This document shows, one piece after another, positions 47,094-56,126 of a stretch of 64,000 bases of DNA. The first letter of the stretch is position 1; every line of letters begins with the position of its first letter. The stretch spans positions 186,001 through 250,000 of the forward strand of contig NZ_SLXP01000003.1 of the NCBI RefSeq assembly GCF_004343075.1. Direction: 5' to 3'. Below the pieces are notes generated by a model. The model saw nothing but the letters and a program-made list of their open reading frames with translations, ran no database searches and was not told where the DNA came from. Made by a program: the position numbers and the translations under genes. The stretch is from Rhodovulum marinum (GTDB taxonomy: Bacteria; Pseudomonadota; Alphaproteobacteria; Rhodobacterales; Rhodobacteraceae).

Positions 47094-47429
47094 ATGAACT
47101 GGAAAGATGTGGTCGCCGAGGGCCAAGCCCATATCGAGGACTACCTCGGTAGGCAGCAGGCCGCCGGGGAAGGGTTTTTCGCGCTGCACCACGCAACGCT
47201 GGAACCAGGCGCGTTGGAAACGAAGCACAAGGAGTTGATGGCGCTGGCCATTGGCATCTCCAAGCAGTGCGTGGATTGCATCGGCTTTCACACCAAGGCG
47301 GCGATCGAAGCCGGCGCGACACGCGCCGAGATCGAGGAAACCGTGTCTGTCTGCGTGATGATGGGGGGTGGCCCCGCGTTGATGTACGGAACCAAGGCGC
47401 TCGAGGCCCATGACCAGCTGAAGTCCTGA
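47094..47429 (+). CDS. AhpD-like / carboxymuconolactone decarboxylase family protein
   Basis: 111 residues, all-alpha AhpD-like fold. The redox motif CxxCxxxH is present in SKQCVDCIGFHTKAAIEAGATRAEI. Such proteins act as peroxidase-like or disulfide-reducing enzymes; AhpD itself uses lipoyl-dihydrolipoyl chemistry. The location directly after the lipoyl-rich pdh operon may be meaningful, but no link is shown. A GGGGAGAAATGCC site precedes the ATG. Confidence 0.9.
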   Translation: MNWKDVVAEGQAHIEDYLGRQQAAGEGFFALHHATLEPGALETKHKELMALAIGISKQCVDCIGFHTKAAIEAGATRAEIEETVSVCVMMGGGPALMYGTKALEAHDQLKS

Positions 47430-47651
47430 TCATCCGCCTGCGTTCCTTCGGGGACACGCCTCTTGTACCGGGGCCGGTCAGGTCCCGGTGCGTTCTGAAA
47501 GCCGCCCGAATGGAACCGCCGGAAGACGAAACTCGCCATTCGAAAGTGGGGAATTCCTGACTTCCTCTGCGTTAGGTCGGATTGCTAGAACGGTTCCAAG
47601 GTCGGTACACGCACCCGCCCCCGTCTTTTAAAATACAGATTGGTCAGAATT

Positions 47652-48047
47652 ATGGAATACGAGGTCGCTTTCAGCGTGACCGCGGATGCGCTTTGTCGCG
47701 CGGTGGGATTGATGGGCTTCGCCCTTTACGTTGCGGGTTTTTACTGTCTCAGCGTCGGACGCATCGACACTCAACGGCCGCTTTATTTCGGCCTGGTTCT
47801 GGCGGCCTCGACCTGCGTCATGGTCAGCATGATAGCCGATTTCAACCTCAGCGCCGCCCTGATCCAGGGATTTTACATGATGATGTCACTGGGGGCGATC
47901 TGCCTGCGCTGGCGGGCCTGGGCGTCGAATGCCCTGCCCGCCAAAACGGCCCGTCCGGGGGCAAGTGCCTCCCATGGCTCCCGGACGGGGATCGCCTGTC
48001 AACCCGCGATGGAGGTTCAGTTCGCCTCGCCGTTGCCCAGCCGGTGA
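47652..48047 (+). CDS. CBU_0592-type small membrane protein
   Basis: 131 residues with three transmembrane segments. LMGFALYVAGFYCLSVGRIDTQRPLYF and DFNLSAALIQGFYMMMSLGAI match the CBU_0592 family pattern. The hydrophilic C-terminus (about 95-131) is extra and is encoded partly opposite the 3' end of cysE (31-base antisense overlap). The ATG at 47652 follows an AT-rich leader; a GTG 12 bases upstream is also in frame. Function unknown. Confidence 0.75.
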   Translation: MEYEVAFSVTADALCRAVGLMGFALYVAGFYCLSVGRIDTQRPLYFGLVLAASTCVMVSMIADFNLSAALIQGFYMMMSLGAICLRWRAWASNALPAKTARPGASASHGSRTGIACQPAMEVQFASPLPSR

Positions 48048-48832
48048 TCCATCGTGACGGATGGCTGTTCGCAACCCGCCTCGCCCACGATCCGCGCGGG
48101 CACGCCGGCCACCGTCGATTTCGGCGGCACGTCCTGCAGCACCACAGACCCCGCGGCGATACGCGAACAGCAGCCCACTGTAATGTTTCCCAGCACCTTG
48201 GCCCCCGCCCCGATCAGCACGCCATCGCCGATCTTGGGGTGGCGGTCGCCCTCTTCCTTGCCGGTGCCACCCAGCGTGACCGAATGCAGCATGGACACGT
48301 TGTCTCCGACCACCGCCGTCTCACCGATCACGATGGAATGGGCATGGTCGATCATGATCCCCTGCCCCAGCCGGGCGGCGGGATGAATGTCGACCCCGAA
48401 CATTTCCGAGGTGCGCATCTGCACGAAATACGCCATGTCCAGCCGCCCCTCGGTCCACAGGTGATGAGCGACGCGATAGGCCTGCAGTGCCTGGAATCCC
48501 TTGAAGAACAGGATCGGCTGAATGAAGCGGTGGCAGGCCGGGTCGCGGTCATAAACGGCCATCAGGTCCGCACGCGCCGCCTTGCCCAGCCCTGGATCGT
48601 CAGCATAGGCCGCGTCGGCGATCTCGCGCAACAACTGCTCCGACATCTCGCCCGAAGAAAGCTTGAGCGCGAACCGATAGGCCAGCGCATCATCCAGCCC
48701 GCCATGGTGCAGCAGGCTCATATGCATCAAGCCGCCCAGAAGCGGCTCGTCGGCGACGGCGGCCTCGGCCTCTGAACATATGCGTTTCCAGACCGGATCG
48801 ACTTCGGTCAGGCGCGGTTTGATCTCGGCCAT
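48017..48832 (-). CDS. cysE: Serine O-acetyltransferase
   Basis: 271 residues. CysE acetylates serine with acetyl-CoA to open cysteine synthesis. An N-terminal helical domain (FKGFQALQAYRVAHHLW) precedes the left-handed beta helix. The catalytic blocks are GVDIHPAARLGQGIMIDHAHSIVIGE, VSMLHSVTLGGTGK and RHPKIGDGVLIGAGAKVLGNI. It often lies beside the GTA cluster in Rhodobacteraceae. Confidence 0.97.
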   Translation of the reverse strand: MAEIKPRLTEVDPVWKRICSEAEAAVADEPLLGGLMHMSLLHHGGLDDALAYRFALKLSSGEMSEQLLREIADAAYADDPGLGKAARADLMAVYDRDPACHRFIQPILFFKGFQALQAYRVAHHLWTEGRLDMAYFVQMRTSEMFGVDIHPAARLGQGIMIDHAHSIVIGETAVVGDNVSMLHSVTLGGTGKEEGDRHPKIGDGVLIGAGAKVLGNITVGCCSRIAAGSVVLQDVPPKSTVAGVPARIVGEAGCEQPSVTMDHRLGNGEAN

Positions 48833-48919
48833 GCGCGGTCCTTTCGTTGCGGAACAACGTTACACCAGCCAAGCCGGGAAAACCAAGGCAAGAGGCACGC
48901 GCCGAGCGAAGATGTGACC

Positions 48920-49243
48920 ATGGATGAGCGACGGATACGCGAATGTCAGGCACAGCTATTGACGATACTCAAAGACGCCGAGACCGGCGCGGACGATACC
49001 AGAACCGGTGAACTCGACCAGCAGTCGGTGGGGCGGCTCAGCCGGATGGATGCAATTCAGCGCCAAGCCATGGCCAAGGCGCAGCAGGCCCGCCACGCAG
49101 GCGCCGAACGGCGCATCCGCGCAGCGCTGCCCCTTATCCAGGCGGGCGAAGTCGGCCATTGCACCGAATGTGGCGATGAAATCGCCGAGAAGCGGCTGGC
49201 GCTGGACCCGACGGCTCCCACCTGCATCAATTGCGCTCGCTGA
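48920..49243 (+). CDS. TraR/DksA-type zinc-finger protein
   Basis: 107 residues. An N-terminal helical part leads to the C4-type zinc finger CTECGDEIAEKRLALDPTAPTCINC, with all four Cys present. DksA/TraR proteins bind RNA polymerase in the secondary channel and modulate the stringent response; phage and plasmid forms are short like this one. The ATG at 48920 is preferred over the GTG six bases upstream. The 3' end overlaps the last GTA-side gene by 17 bases. Confidence 0.9.
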   Translation: MDERRIRECQAQLLTILKDAETGADDTRTGELDQQSVGRLSRMDAIQRQAMAKAQQARHAGAERRIRAALPLIQAGEVGHCTECGDEIAEKRLALDPTAPTCINCAR

Positions 49244-49535
49244 AACGGGCCTGTTCCACCCGCCAGGCGGCCAGTGTTGCAAAGACCAGGGCGAGGCATC
49301 TGCAATAGTCGGGATCGTCGAGCGGCGGTTCTGGAGGCAAATTTTCGCGTTGCGCCAAGGCCATGAGCGAGCCGTTGCCCCAGTCGGGATGCGCCCGGTG
49401 AAACCTTTTGCAATAGGCATCGGCCGCTTCGACCCTCGCAAGCATGTGCACCATTGTGGATGCACGCTCGCCCACCGGGCGGGTGTACAGGGCCCGAGCG
49501 GCCGCCACTGCATCGCCTGGCAAAATCGGACGCAT
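49227..49535 (-). CDS. GTA-associated small protein (DUF7742-like)
   Basis: 102 residues, starting MRPILPGDAVAAARALYTRP. Conserved-looking parts are VGERASTMVHMLARVEAADAYCKRFHRAHPDWGNGSLMA and YCRCLALVFATLAAWR. It is the last gene in the direction of the GTA operon, starting four bases after the DUF2793 stop codon, so it is co-transcribed with the structural genes. A gene of this kind ends several rhodobacterial GTA clusters; the DUF name is recalled and no function is known. Confidence 0.8.
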   Translation of the reverse strand: MRPILPGDAVAAARALYTRPVGERASTMVHMLARVEAADAYCKRFHRAHPDWGNGSLMALAQRENLPPEPPLDDPDYCRCLALVFATLAAWRVEQARFSERN

Positions 49536-49539
49536 GACG

Positions 49540-50259
49540 CTAAACCTCTGCCGGCAGGCCGAGCACGGCGAAATGTATGGCAAATCGCACGGCACCCCCG
49601 GCAAATTCACCATCCTCGGCCGTAAGCACCAGGGGGGTGGGTGAATAATCGGTCATCGGTTGACCGAGGACCCCCTGCACATAGGAGTTCAAGCCAAGGC
49701 CGAGACCGCTGCCAAAGCGATCCTCCGCCCCTTCGGTTCCCAGGCGCCACGATGAAAGCGTGCCGGTGATCTCTGAAATCACCCGGGCGGTCACGCCGAA
49801 GATCACAGCATGAGAGGGAATGGCGATCGCGGTGGGTTGAGCGATCCCGGGCAGAACCTGGTGGTCGAACTCGAGAAGGTCCAACTTGAAAGTCGCCCCG
49901 CCAGTGGACACCGCACCTCCCGCAGAGACCGGCAACCAGCGCGCTCCATCATGGCGCATTTCGGTCGCAGCATCGGCGACCCAGGCCCGCCAGCCGGCCT
50001 GCGGGGTTGCAAAAACCCAGCCGCCATTGTCGGAAATCGCGATCCGTCCGTCCTGCCCTGCCCATTCGGCGCTGGCGACCGGGGCCACGCCCCAGGCCTG
50101 GCCATCCGCGGCAACAGATGGAGGTTCGGCGAGGCTGACGCTTTGCAGGCAAAGCTGCACCAGAGCATCGAGCTTCACCAATGCCTCGTTCACCGTGACA
50201 TGCTTTTGTGCCTGCGCAGCCTGCAAAAACGGCAGGGACAGGTTTGCGGTCTCACTCAT
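49540..50259 (-). CDS. GTA g15.1-type DUF2793 protein
   Basis: 239 residues. The N-terminus NLSLPFLQAAQAQKHVTVNEAL is the DUF2793 signature; beta-rich sequence follows. In R. capsulatus this position is ORFg15.1, a surface or fibre-related protein of the GTA particle. The start overlaps the end of g15 by eight bases. Confidence 0.9.
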   Translation of the reverse strand: MSETANLSLPFLQAAQAQKHVTVNEALVKLDALVQLCLQSVSLAEPPSVAADGQAWGVAPVASAEWAGQDGRIAISDNGGWVFATPQAGWRAWVADAATEMRHDGARWLPVSAGGAVSTGGATFKLDLLEFDHQVLPGIAQPTAIAIPSHAVIFGVTARVISEITGTLSSWRLGTEGAEDRFGSGLGLGLNSYVQGVLGQPMTDYSPTPLVLTAEDGEFAGGAVRFAIHFAVLGLPAEV

Positions 50260-53200
50260 TGATCTCGATCCTCCGATAGGGTCCGGGCCCGAACTGGTCG
50301 GACAATTGCGCCACCTCGACGGCAACGGGCCCCTGGCCCGCATCCGCCGTCCGCATCAGGGCTGAATAGGTCCAGGTCGGGACGGTGGTCGTCGCCTGGC
50401 GCAAAACCGCGCCCCCTGCTCCGATCACACGCACCTGATAGGCTTCGCGATCCTCGCCCAAAGGCACCTCGACCGAGGCCCAGTTGTCGCCGTCGATTCG
50501 CGTCCGGCGGATCCAACTGATGACAAGTGTGCCCTCGACATCGGCCTGCGCGGACAGGTGGCACGGCGCATAGGGCCGAAGCCCAACCCCGTCGAACGCC
50601 TCGACCATGTGGGAATACGATGCGTCGTCATAGGTCCGCACGCCGGGTCCGATACGGTAATGACGGTCCAGTCCGCGCGCCGTCAGCGGCAGTGCGATCT
50701 GTCCAGGCCGCCCGTCGAGCAGCACGAACCGACTACCTGCCGGCCACAGGAGGGGCATCACACCGTCCGTTCCAGCCTGACCACGCAGACGCAGGCGCAA
50801 ATCATAGGTCAGCGGCGCCACCAGGTCGCCCTTGGCGAACTGGAACACCTCCCAGTTTCCCGGGGTTCCATCTCCAATGGCCGCCGCGTTCGCACCCGCC
50901 AGCAATTCGGCCAGCCCGACCGATGACAAGGTGCCGGCCGACAAACGCACCCTCAACGCCGGGCCGCGATCCCAGCGCGAGGGCTGCGCGGCGGCCAGTG
51001 CGTTTTCGGTTACCCCGATGACTGACGCCTGCCCGATCACCGTGTTCAGTTCATAGCCCGCGTCACTGACGGCAGCATAGACCGCGACTGTTCCCGGCCA
51101 GGGTTGCGCCGTCACTGCCAAGTGGGGCGCATGGGCCACCTCGTCCCCGGTGAGGAGGGGCAAATCCATGAACAGCGGATAGACCGGCGCCGGAGGTACG
51201 AAAGCGGCCTGCCGAACCGGAGCTTCTTCCCGATTGGGCGGCGGGTAGACCCCACGCTCGACACGAACCACCTCGATCTCTCGCGCCCCCGACATGTCGA
51301 CGCGATCGACCCGATAATCACCGCCCGGCAGGCGCAGCACATCCCCTGCCCCGATTCCGATCGTCGAAGGGGCAAGGGCCAGCCGCGCGCGGTCGCGCGC
51401 AACGCGCGCCTCGGCCAACCAGCGTTCGACCACTGCCCGCCCCTCACTACCAGTCAGCACGAGAGGCAACTCGCTTGCCGACACCGTGCGACTGTTCTCG
51501 TCGGGCAGGATCGCCTCCGCGGCGCGAGTCTCGTAGGCGCCATCGCTTTCGACAAAGGTCAGGCGCACTCGTCCCGCGGTTTCGGCCTCGGGGCTGCGTA
51601 TCAGCTCGATCTCGCCCGATTGGCTCTCGGTGAGCGCGAATTCGCCAGGGTCGATTTCGACCTTGGGGCGGCCGTCACGATTGAAGAAGACAAGCTTGCC
51701 CTCGCGCTCTGCGGCCTCGGCGCCATAGGCAAGCATCAGCGGCTGCAGCGCGGCTCGCGCGCCGTCGATCTCGCTGACTGCGTAGCCGCGCACCAGCCCG
51801 TAAAGCCGCGTCACATCCAGTTCGGTCACACCCGAGGCCGCACAGATCTCGGTGACCACGGCATCCAGCGCCTGTGCCGAGGCACGCCCATTCAACCAAT
51901 GGCCCCGGGCATAGTTCTCGCCGTCCGACCACAGCAGGCGATTGGCCGGAAAATAAGGGAATGGCCGGGCATCCCAGGCCCAGACATGGGCGCGGTCAAG
52001 GTCGATCATCCTGCCGCCGTAGACATCGGATACAGGGTTCCTGTCCGTGTCCGCCCAGTAGGTCAGCATCGCACGCAGGTACTGGTGCTGGATCAGGTCG
52101 TCGCGCCCGCCCGTCGAATAAGGGGGCAACGCATTCTCAGACGATTTCGGATCGGAAAAGAGGTTGGGTGCATTGGTCCCCTTGTCGACGGCAGCGCAGC
52201 CAAGCTCGGTGAACCAGACCGGTTTCAACCGCGGCTGCCAGAGCGTGGGCGCCTCCTGTCGCACACCGCCGATGCGGTCATGATGATTATTCTCCCACCA
52301 GTTGCGGATATCCTTGTAACGCCAGACCCAAGGCTCGCCATGGGCGCCATCCGTGATCGCCACCCGGGTTTGGGCATCACGGGCCTCGGCACTGGGATAA
52401 TACCAGTCATAGCCCTCGCCGCCCTCGATGTTGGCTTTCAGGTAATCCAGTGCATGGATCGCCCCCCAGTGCGCATCGGCATGATCCTCGCCCTCGCGCC
52501 AGTCCGACAAGGGCATGTAGTTGTCGATACCGATGAAATCGATGTTCGGATCGGCCCAGAGCGGGTCGAGATGAAAGAAGACGTCGCCCGGCGCATCGGA
52601 GGGGTGATAGCCAAAATACTCGCTCCAGTCGGCGGCATAGCCGATCTTCGCTCCGGGCAAGACCGCCCGCACGTCAGCGGCCAGCGCGCAAAGCGCGTCG
52701 ACCGCTGGAAAGCTGTTGCCCGGTCCGCGAATGGTGGTCAGCCCGCGCAGTTCCGACCCGATGCAGAAACCGCCGACACCGCCCGCCGCCGCGCAAAGAT
52801 GCGCATAATGCAGGATAAAGCGGCGATAGCTCCAGCCGTCGCTACCGGTGTAGCGTACCGTCGTGCCGTCGACCGTGTACTCCTCGGGGCTGGCGGTCCC
52901 GAAAAAGCCGGCCACCTCGGCCGTCGCCTCGTGCGTTTCATCAGGCGACAGCGGGTGACCGGGCGCGTAAGACAGTGTGATCCGCCCGCGCCAAGGCAAC
53001 CGCGGCTGGCCCTCTTCACCGGTATAGGGGTCGATCAGCGTATTGCCCTCGAGCTGATCCATCAGGACGAACGGGTAAAAGACGGCTTCCTGTCCGCCAT
53101 CGGCAAGCGCCTGTATCGCCTCGACAACGCTCTGGTCAGCGGGCGTGCCGCCATAGATCGCGCGGTCGTCGACGCGCGGAATCAACTGCGCCTGGGACCG

Positions 53201-54148
53201 GGTCAGCCCGGCAACCTCCCAGCGCATCGGCTTACCGTCCAGGCTTGCCTGTTCTACGCCGGGCCGGATTTCGGCATTCGCCGCGCGAAGATCACCCGAG
53301 AACCAGCTGACCACCAACGAAACCGAACCAACCCGTGGCAGCTCGCCGCGCAGCATCTCGAGCGACGCCACGAGATCGGTCGTGCCGCTTGGTGAGTTGA
53401 CATTGGCCGAACGCGAAACGCCCGGTGCATCCTCGAAATGAACCGGTGTGGTCGCCAAGGCGTATTCACCCGTTCCCGGAATCAGGGCCACTCCCTTGAC
53501 GATATGGGCAAGGTCCTCGACCTCACCTGCGGCCGCGCGCACCACCTCGAACGAGAATTGCGGCACCCGGTTGCCGAATTGGCCCAGGTCGAGATCCTCG
53601 ATCACCGCATAGGCGATGCCTCGGTAGGCGGGGGCCTCGCCCGCCCCCTCGATCGCTTCGATCAGCGGATCGGGCAGTTGGTCCTCGCTGCCGGAATAGA
53701 CGCGCAGGTTGATGTCGCGTAGCGCGATCTCGGCCCCATCCGCCCAGACCCGACCGACCCGCGCGATCTCGCCCTCGCACAGCGCGATGGCAAGGCTTAC
53801 GGTATAGCTGTATTCGCGCACCTTGGGTTGAGACGGAGCGCCCTTGCCCCCGCCCGAGCTACTGACGCTTTCCTTGAAGCGCGATGCCCAGATGACCTGC
53901 CCCGACAGGCGCGAACGCCCCCAAAGCCGTCCCACCGACGCTCCCTCGCTTGCGCCGGTCAGCCGAAAGCGCTCAACCCGGCCGGTTTCGACCGCCTGTG
54001 ACCCCGTCCCCAAAAGCTGCTGGTCGATGACCCGGCCGATCGTGGCACCGACCGCACGGCCGATCACCGCGCTTGACAGTCCCAGGACAGACCCGCCAAA
54101 GGCCGAGCCCACCGCCGCACCGGCAGCGGAAAGAACGAGTGTCGCCAT
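50252..54148 (-). CDS. g15: GTA g15 megatron / baseplate tail protein with TIM-barrel domain
   Basis: 1298 residues, the largest protein of the cluster. The N-terminus has a Gly/Ala-rich hydrophobic segment (MATLVLSAAGAAVGSAFGGSVLG). A glycoside-hydrolase-like TIM barrel follows (about 430-760: YADWSEYFGYHPSDAPGDVFFHLDPLWADPNIDFIGIDNYMPL). The remainder is phage-tail-like. In the RcGTA structure g15 is the central tail-tip protein that contacts the cell and helps penetration. The frame is intact throughout. Confidence 0.95.
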   Translation of the reverse strand: MATLVLSAAGAAVGSAFGGSVLGLSSAVIGRAVGATIGRVIDQQLLGTGSQAVETGRVERFRLTGASEGASVGRLWGRSRLSGQVIWASRFKESVSSSGGGKGAPSQPKVREYSYTVSLAIALCEGEIARVGRVWADGAEIALRDINLRVYSGSEDQLPDPLIEAIEGAGEAPAYRGIAYAVIEDLDLGQFGNRVPQFSFEVVRAAAGEVEDLAHIVKGVALIPGTGEYALATTPVHFEDAPGVSRSANVNSPSGTTDLVASLEMLRGELPRVGSVSLVVSWFSGDLRAANAEIRPGVEQASLDGKPMRWEVAGLTRSQAQLIPRVDDRAIYGGTPADQSVVEAIQALADGGQEAVFYPFVLMDQLEGNTLIDPYTGEEGQPRLPWRGRITLSYAPGHPLSPDETHEATAEVAGFFGTASPEEYTVDGTTVRYTGSDGWSYRRFILHYAHLCAAAGGVGGFCIGSELRGLTTIRGPGNSFPAVDALCALAADVRAVLPGAKIGYAADWSEYFGYHPSDAPGDVFFHLDPLWADPNIDFIGIDNYMPLSDWREGEDHADAHWGAIHALDYLKANIEGGEGYDWYYPSAEARDAQTRVAITDGAHGEPWVWRYKDIRNWWENNHHDRIGGVRQEAPTLWQPRLKPVWFTELGCAAVDKGTNAPNLFSDPKSSENALPPYSTGGRDDLIQHQYLRAMLTYWADTDRNPVSDVYGGRMIDLDRAHVWAWDARPFPYFPANRLLWSDGENYARGHWLNGRASAQALDAVVTEICAASGVTELDVTRLYGLVRGYAVSEIDGARAALQPLMLAYGAEAAEREGKLVFFNRDGRPKVEIDPGEFALTESQSGEIELIRSPEAETAGRVRLTFVESDGAYETRAAEAILPDENSRTVSASELPLVLTGSEGRAVVERWLAEARVARDRARLALAPSTIGIGAGDVLRLPGGDYRVDRVDMSGAREIEVVRVERGVYPPPNREEAPVRQAAFVPPAPVYPLFMDLPLLTGDEVAHAPHLAVTAQPWPGTVAVYAAVSDAGYELNTVIGQASVIGVTENALAAAQPSRWDRGPALRVRLSAGTLSSVGLAELLAGANAAAIGDGTPGNWEVFQFAKGDLVAPLTYDLRLRLRGQAGTDGVMPLLWPAGSRFVLLDGRPGQIALPLTARGLDRHYRIGPGVRTYDDASYSHMVEAFDGVGLRPYAPCHLSAQADVEGTLVISWIRRTRIDGDNWASVEVPLGEDREAYQVRVIGAGGAVLRQATTTVPTWTYSALMRTADAGQGPVAVEVAQLSDQFGPGPYRRIEINE

Positions 54149-54151
54149 AAG

Positions 54152-54595
54152 TTACGTCCTTTCAGGAAATTCGAACCGCGCCACGATGCGCCGCGCCCAA
54201 GGGGCGGAGAGCGGGCTTTCGACCACGCCGTGGCCGTGATAGGCGTGGATGAACGTCGCGCCCGGCCCCGTGTCGCCCTGGATGCCCAGGTGTTTCGCCA
54301 CGCCGCTATCGCGCAGCCGGAAAAGAATGACGTCACCGACAGCCTCATCCGCAATCGACTTCTCGACCAGATGCCGTCGCGCCGCTTGCCAAAGCGTCTC
54401 TTCACCCTGAGGTTCCGACCAGTCGGGTGTATAGGGGGGCACCGGCTCGGGTTCGGTGCCGTAAAGCGCGCGCCAAACGCCGCGCAACAGCCCGAGACAA
54501 TCGGCCCCGGCCCCCAGCATCGACCCTTGGTGGCGGTAGGGCGTGCCGCGCCAGCGCCGAGCCTCTTCGGCGGCACGGTCTCCCATCTTGCTCAT
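54152..54595 (-). CDS. g14: GTA g14 NlpC/P60 cell-wall peptidase
   Basis: 147 residues. The NlpC/P60 catalytic Cys is in GADCLGLLRG and the His in VAKHLGIQGD. In RcGTA gp14 cleaves peptidoglycan to let the tail reach the inner membrane. The ATG overlaps the end of g13 by four bases, and g15 starts three bases after its stop. Confidence 0.95.
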   Translation of the reverse strand: MSKMGDRAAEEARRWRGTPYRHQGSMLGAGADCLGLLRGVWRALYGTEPEPVPPYTPDWSEPQGEETLWQAARRHLVEKSIADEAVGDVILFRLRDSGVAKHLGIQGDTGPGATFIHAYHGHGVVESPLSAPWARRIVARFEFPERT

Positions 54596-55479
54596 CGATT
54601 CAGACTCCCGCCATCATTGACCCCGGACTGGGACGGATAGCTCATCAGCCAATCCTCGCCGGGGATGTGGGGAAAACCACGAAACCGCATGAAATTATTG
54701 AATTTCCAGCGGCATGAAGCGGCCGTCCGGTCACATCCGGCGACCAGCCGGATCGTGTCGCCCGGCGCGACTGCGCCACGGAGCTCGGACCAAAGCTCGA
54801 TGACACGGGCCCCACTCTCTTCGCGGTCGGCCTTGATGACACCGATCTGCCCGGTCGCCGGTCCCGAGGTCACCTCGAGACGGCCATTTTCGAACCAGCG
54901 CGGCAGGAAACCCGAAAAATCCTCGAACCGGAATATGCGGCGCGAGTCGATCCTGTCAGCCGTCAGATGTACGGAAAAACCAGGCCGTGTCGTGTCGAAA
55001 CCGCAGGCCTTATCCCCCAGAACGGCCGAGCACGGCATCTGGTAGACACGCCCCTGCGGCTGGTTCAGCGCCTCGGCCTGGCCGCGGATCTCGACCTCGA
55101 AACCGCCGCCCACGCGCGATATCTCGCCCAGCCAACCGACGAAAAGCGGCACCCTCTGCTCGACATCGTTCCAGTTCACGAGCCAGATACGCAGCCCGGC
55201 GCCATCATAGCGCCCGGCCACGACGTCATCCTCTGTGATCGCCTCCGAACTCAGCGCGCCTACGGCGGCAGAATTGTCCACCGACAGACCCGTGGTCTGG
55301 CTGAGTGCACGCGCGCTCATCCCCGTCTCGGCGCGGAACGTGATCCCTTCGAATGCAAGGTTCCTGTCATGGTCGGTAAACCCCAGCACCACCCCATCAC
55401 GCCGGTCGATCGCCCAGGCCCGCGCCAACGTCGTTGCCCCGCCCAGCAGATGGGCCTGCATCTCGTCGGAAATCGCCAT
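54592..55479 (-). CDS. g13: GTA g13 hub protein (DUF2163)
   Basis: 295 residues of the DUF2163 family. Four Cys are placed as CSAVLGDKAC and CDRTAASC in the C-terminal half. In the RcGTA structure gp13 is the trimeric tail hub that binds an iron-sulfur cluster, and these Cys are the expected ligands. The start overlaps the g12 stop by one base. Confidence 0.93.
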   Translation of the reverse strand: MAISDEMQAHLLGGATTLARAWAIDRRDGVVLGFTDHDRNLAFEGITFRAETGMSARALSQTTGLSVDNSAAVGALSSEAITEDDVVAGRYDGAGLRIWLVNWNDVEQRVPLFVGWLGEISRVGGGFEVEIRGQAEALNQPQGRVYQMPCSAVLGDKACGFDTTRPGFSVHLTADRIDSRRIFRFEDFSGFLPRWFENGRLEVTSGPATGQIGVIKADREESGARVIELWSELRGAVAPGDTIRLVAGCDRTAASCRWKFNNFMRFRGFPHIPGEDWLMSYPSQSGVNDGGSLNR

Positions 55480-56111
55480 CAGACCCGAACCTCCACAACC
55501 GGCACCGAGGGCACGTCGCCGGCCCGGAAGCTTGCCACCGAGGTCTGGATCCGGTCGGTATCAAAGCGTACCGGGACATCGAATTGAAACCCTGCAGTCA
55601 CCGCAGCCCCGTATTCTGGCGCGGTGTCCAGCGTGATCATCCCGGTCGTGGTATCGACCTCGAAGCCGACGCCCTCGGTCAGCGCGATACCGTCAACGCC
55701 GACCTTCACACTGCCCGCGACGGGCTTGGTGATCGGCCGCACATAAGAATTTGCGCCCGAGACATAGGTCTTGGTCAGTTGGAACGCCGTCGCGGCCCCG
55801 TCGCCATACCCGATCACGTGGTCGTCGAAGGCCGGCTCACGCGAGGGCGGGCAGGACTTGTAGTCAGACCAGTCCTTCCACCGGAACCCGTACAGTTGAC
55901 CGCGCCGCGCCTCGAAGAATGCAATAAGCGCCTCGATATCATCGAGCGAGCGCATGGCCACGCCGGCATCATAGCGCCGGCGTGCATGTTCCCAGGGCGT
56001 GTTGCGTTCCTCGAAACCGTTGGCAAGCGCCACGATCTCGGTGCGCCGCTCCGGCCCGCCGACAGAGCCGAAGCTCAGGTTGGCCGGGAAACGGACCTCG
56101 TGAAACCCCAT
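55479..56111 (-). CDS. g12: GTA g12 distal tail protein (DUF2460)
   Basis: 210 residues. MGFHEVRFPANLSFGSVGGPERRTEIV and YEARRGQLYGFRWKDWSDYK-like motifs (FFEARRGQLYGFRWKDWSDY) are diagnostic of DUF2460. In RcGTA it forms the distal tail ring between the tube and the hub. The gene follows g11 after a 15-base gap. Confidence 0.94.
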   Translation of the reverse strand: MGFHEVRFPANLSFGSVGGPERRTEIVALANGFEERNTPWEHARRRYDAGVAMRSLDDIEALIAFFEARRGQLYGFRWKDWSDYKSCPPSREPAFDDHVIGYGDGAATAFQLTKTYVSGANSYVRPITKPVAGSVKVGVDGIALTEGVGFEVDTTTGMITLDTAPEYGAAVTAGFQFDVPVRFDTDRIQTSVASFRAGDVPSVPVVEVRV

Positions 56112-56126
56112 GCATCATCCTCCGGA

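Noticed and set aside
51104-53395. 763-codon rightward open frame
   Set aside because: It is the antisense of g15, a common artefact in high-GC DNA; it has no domain and no ribosome site.
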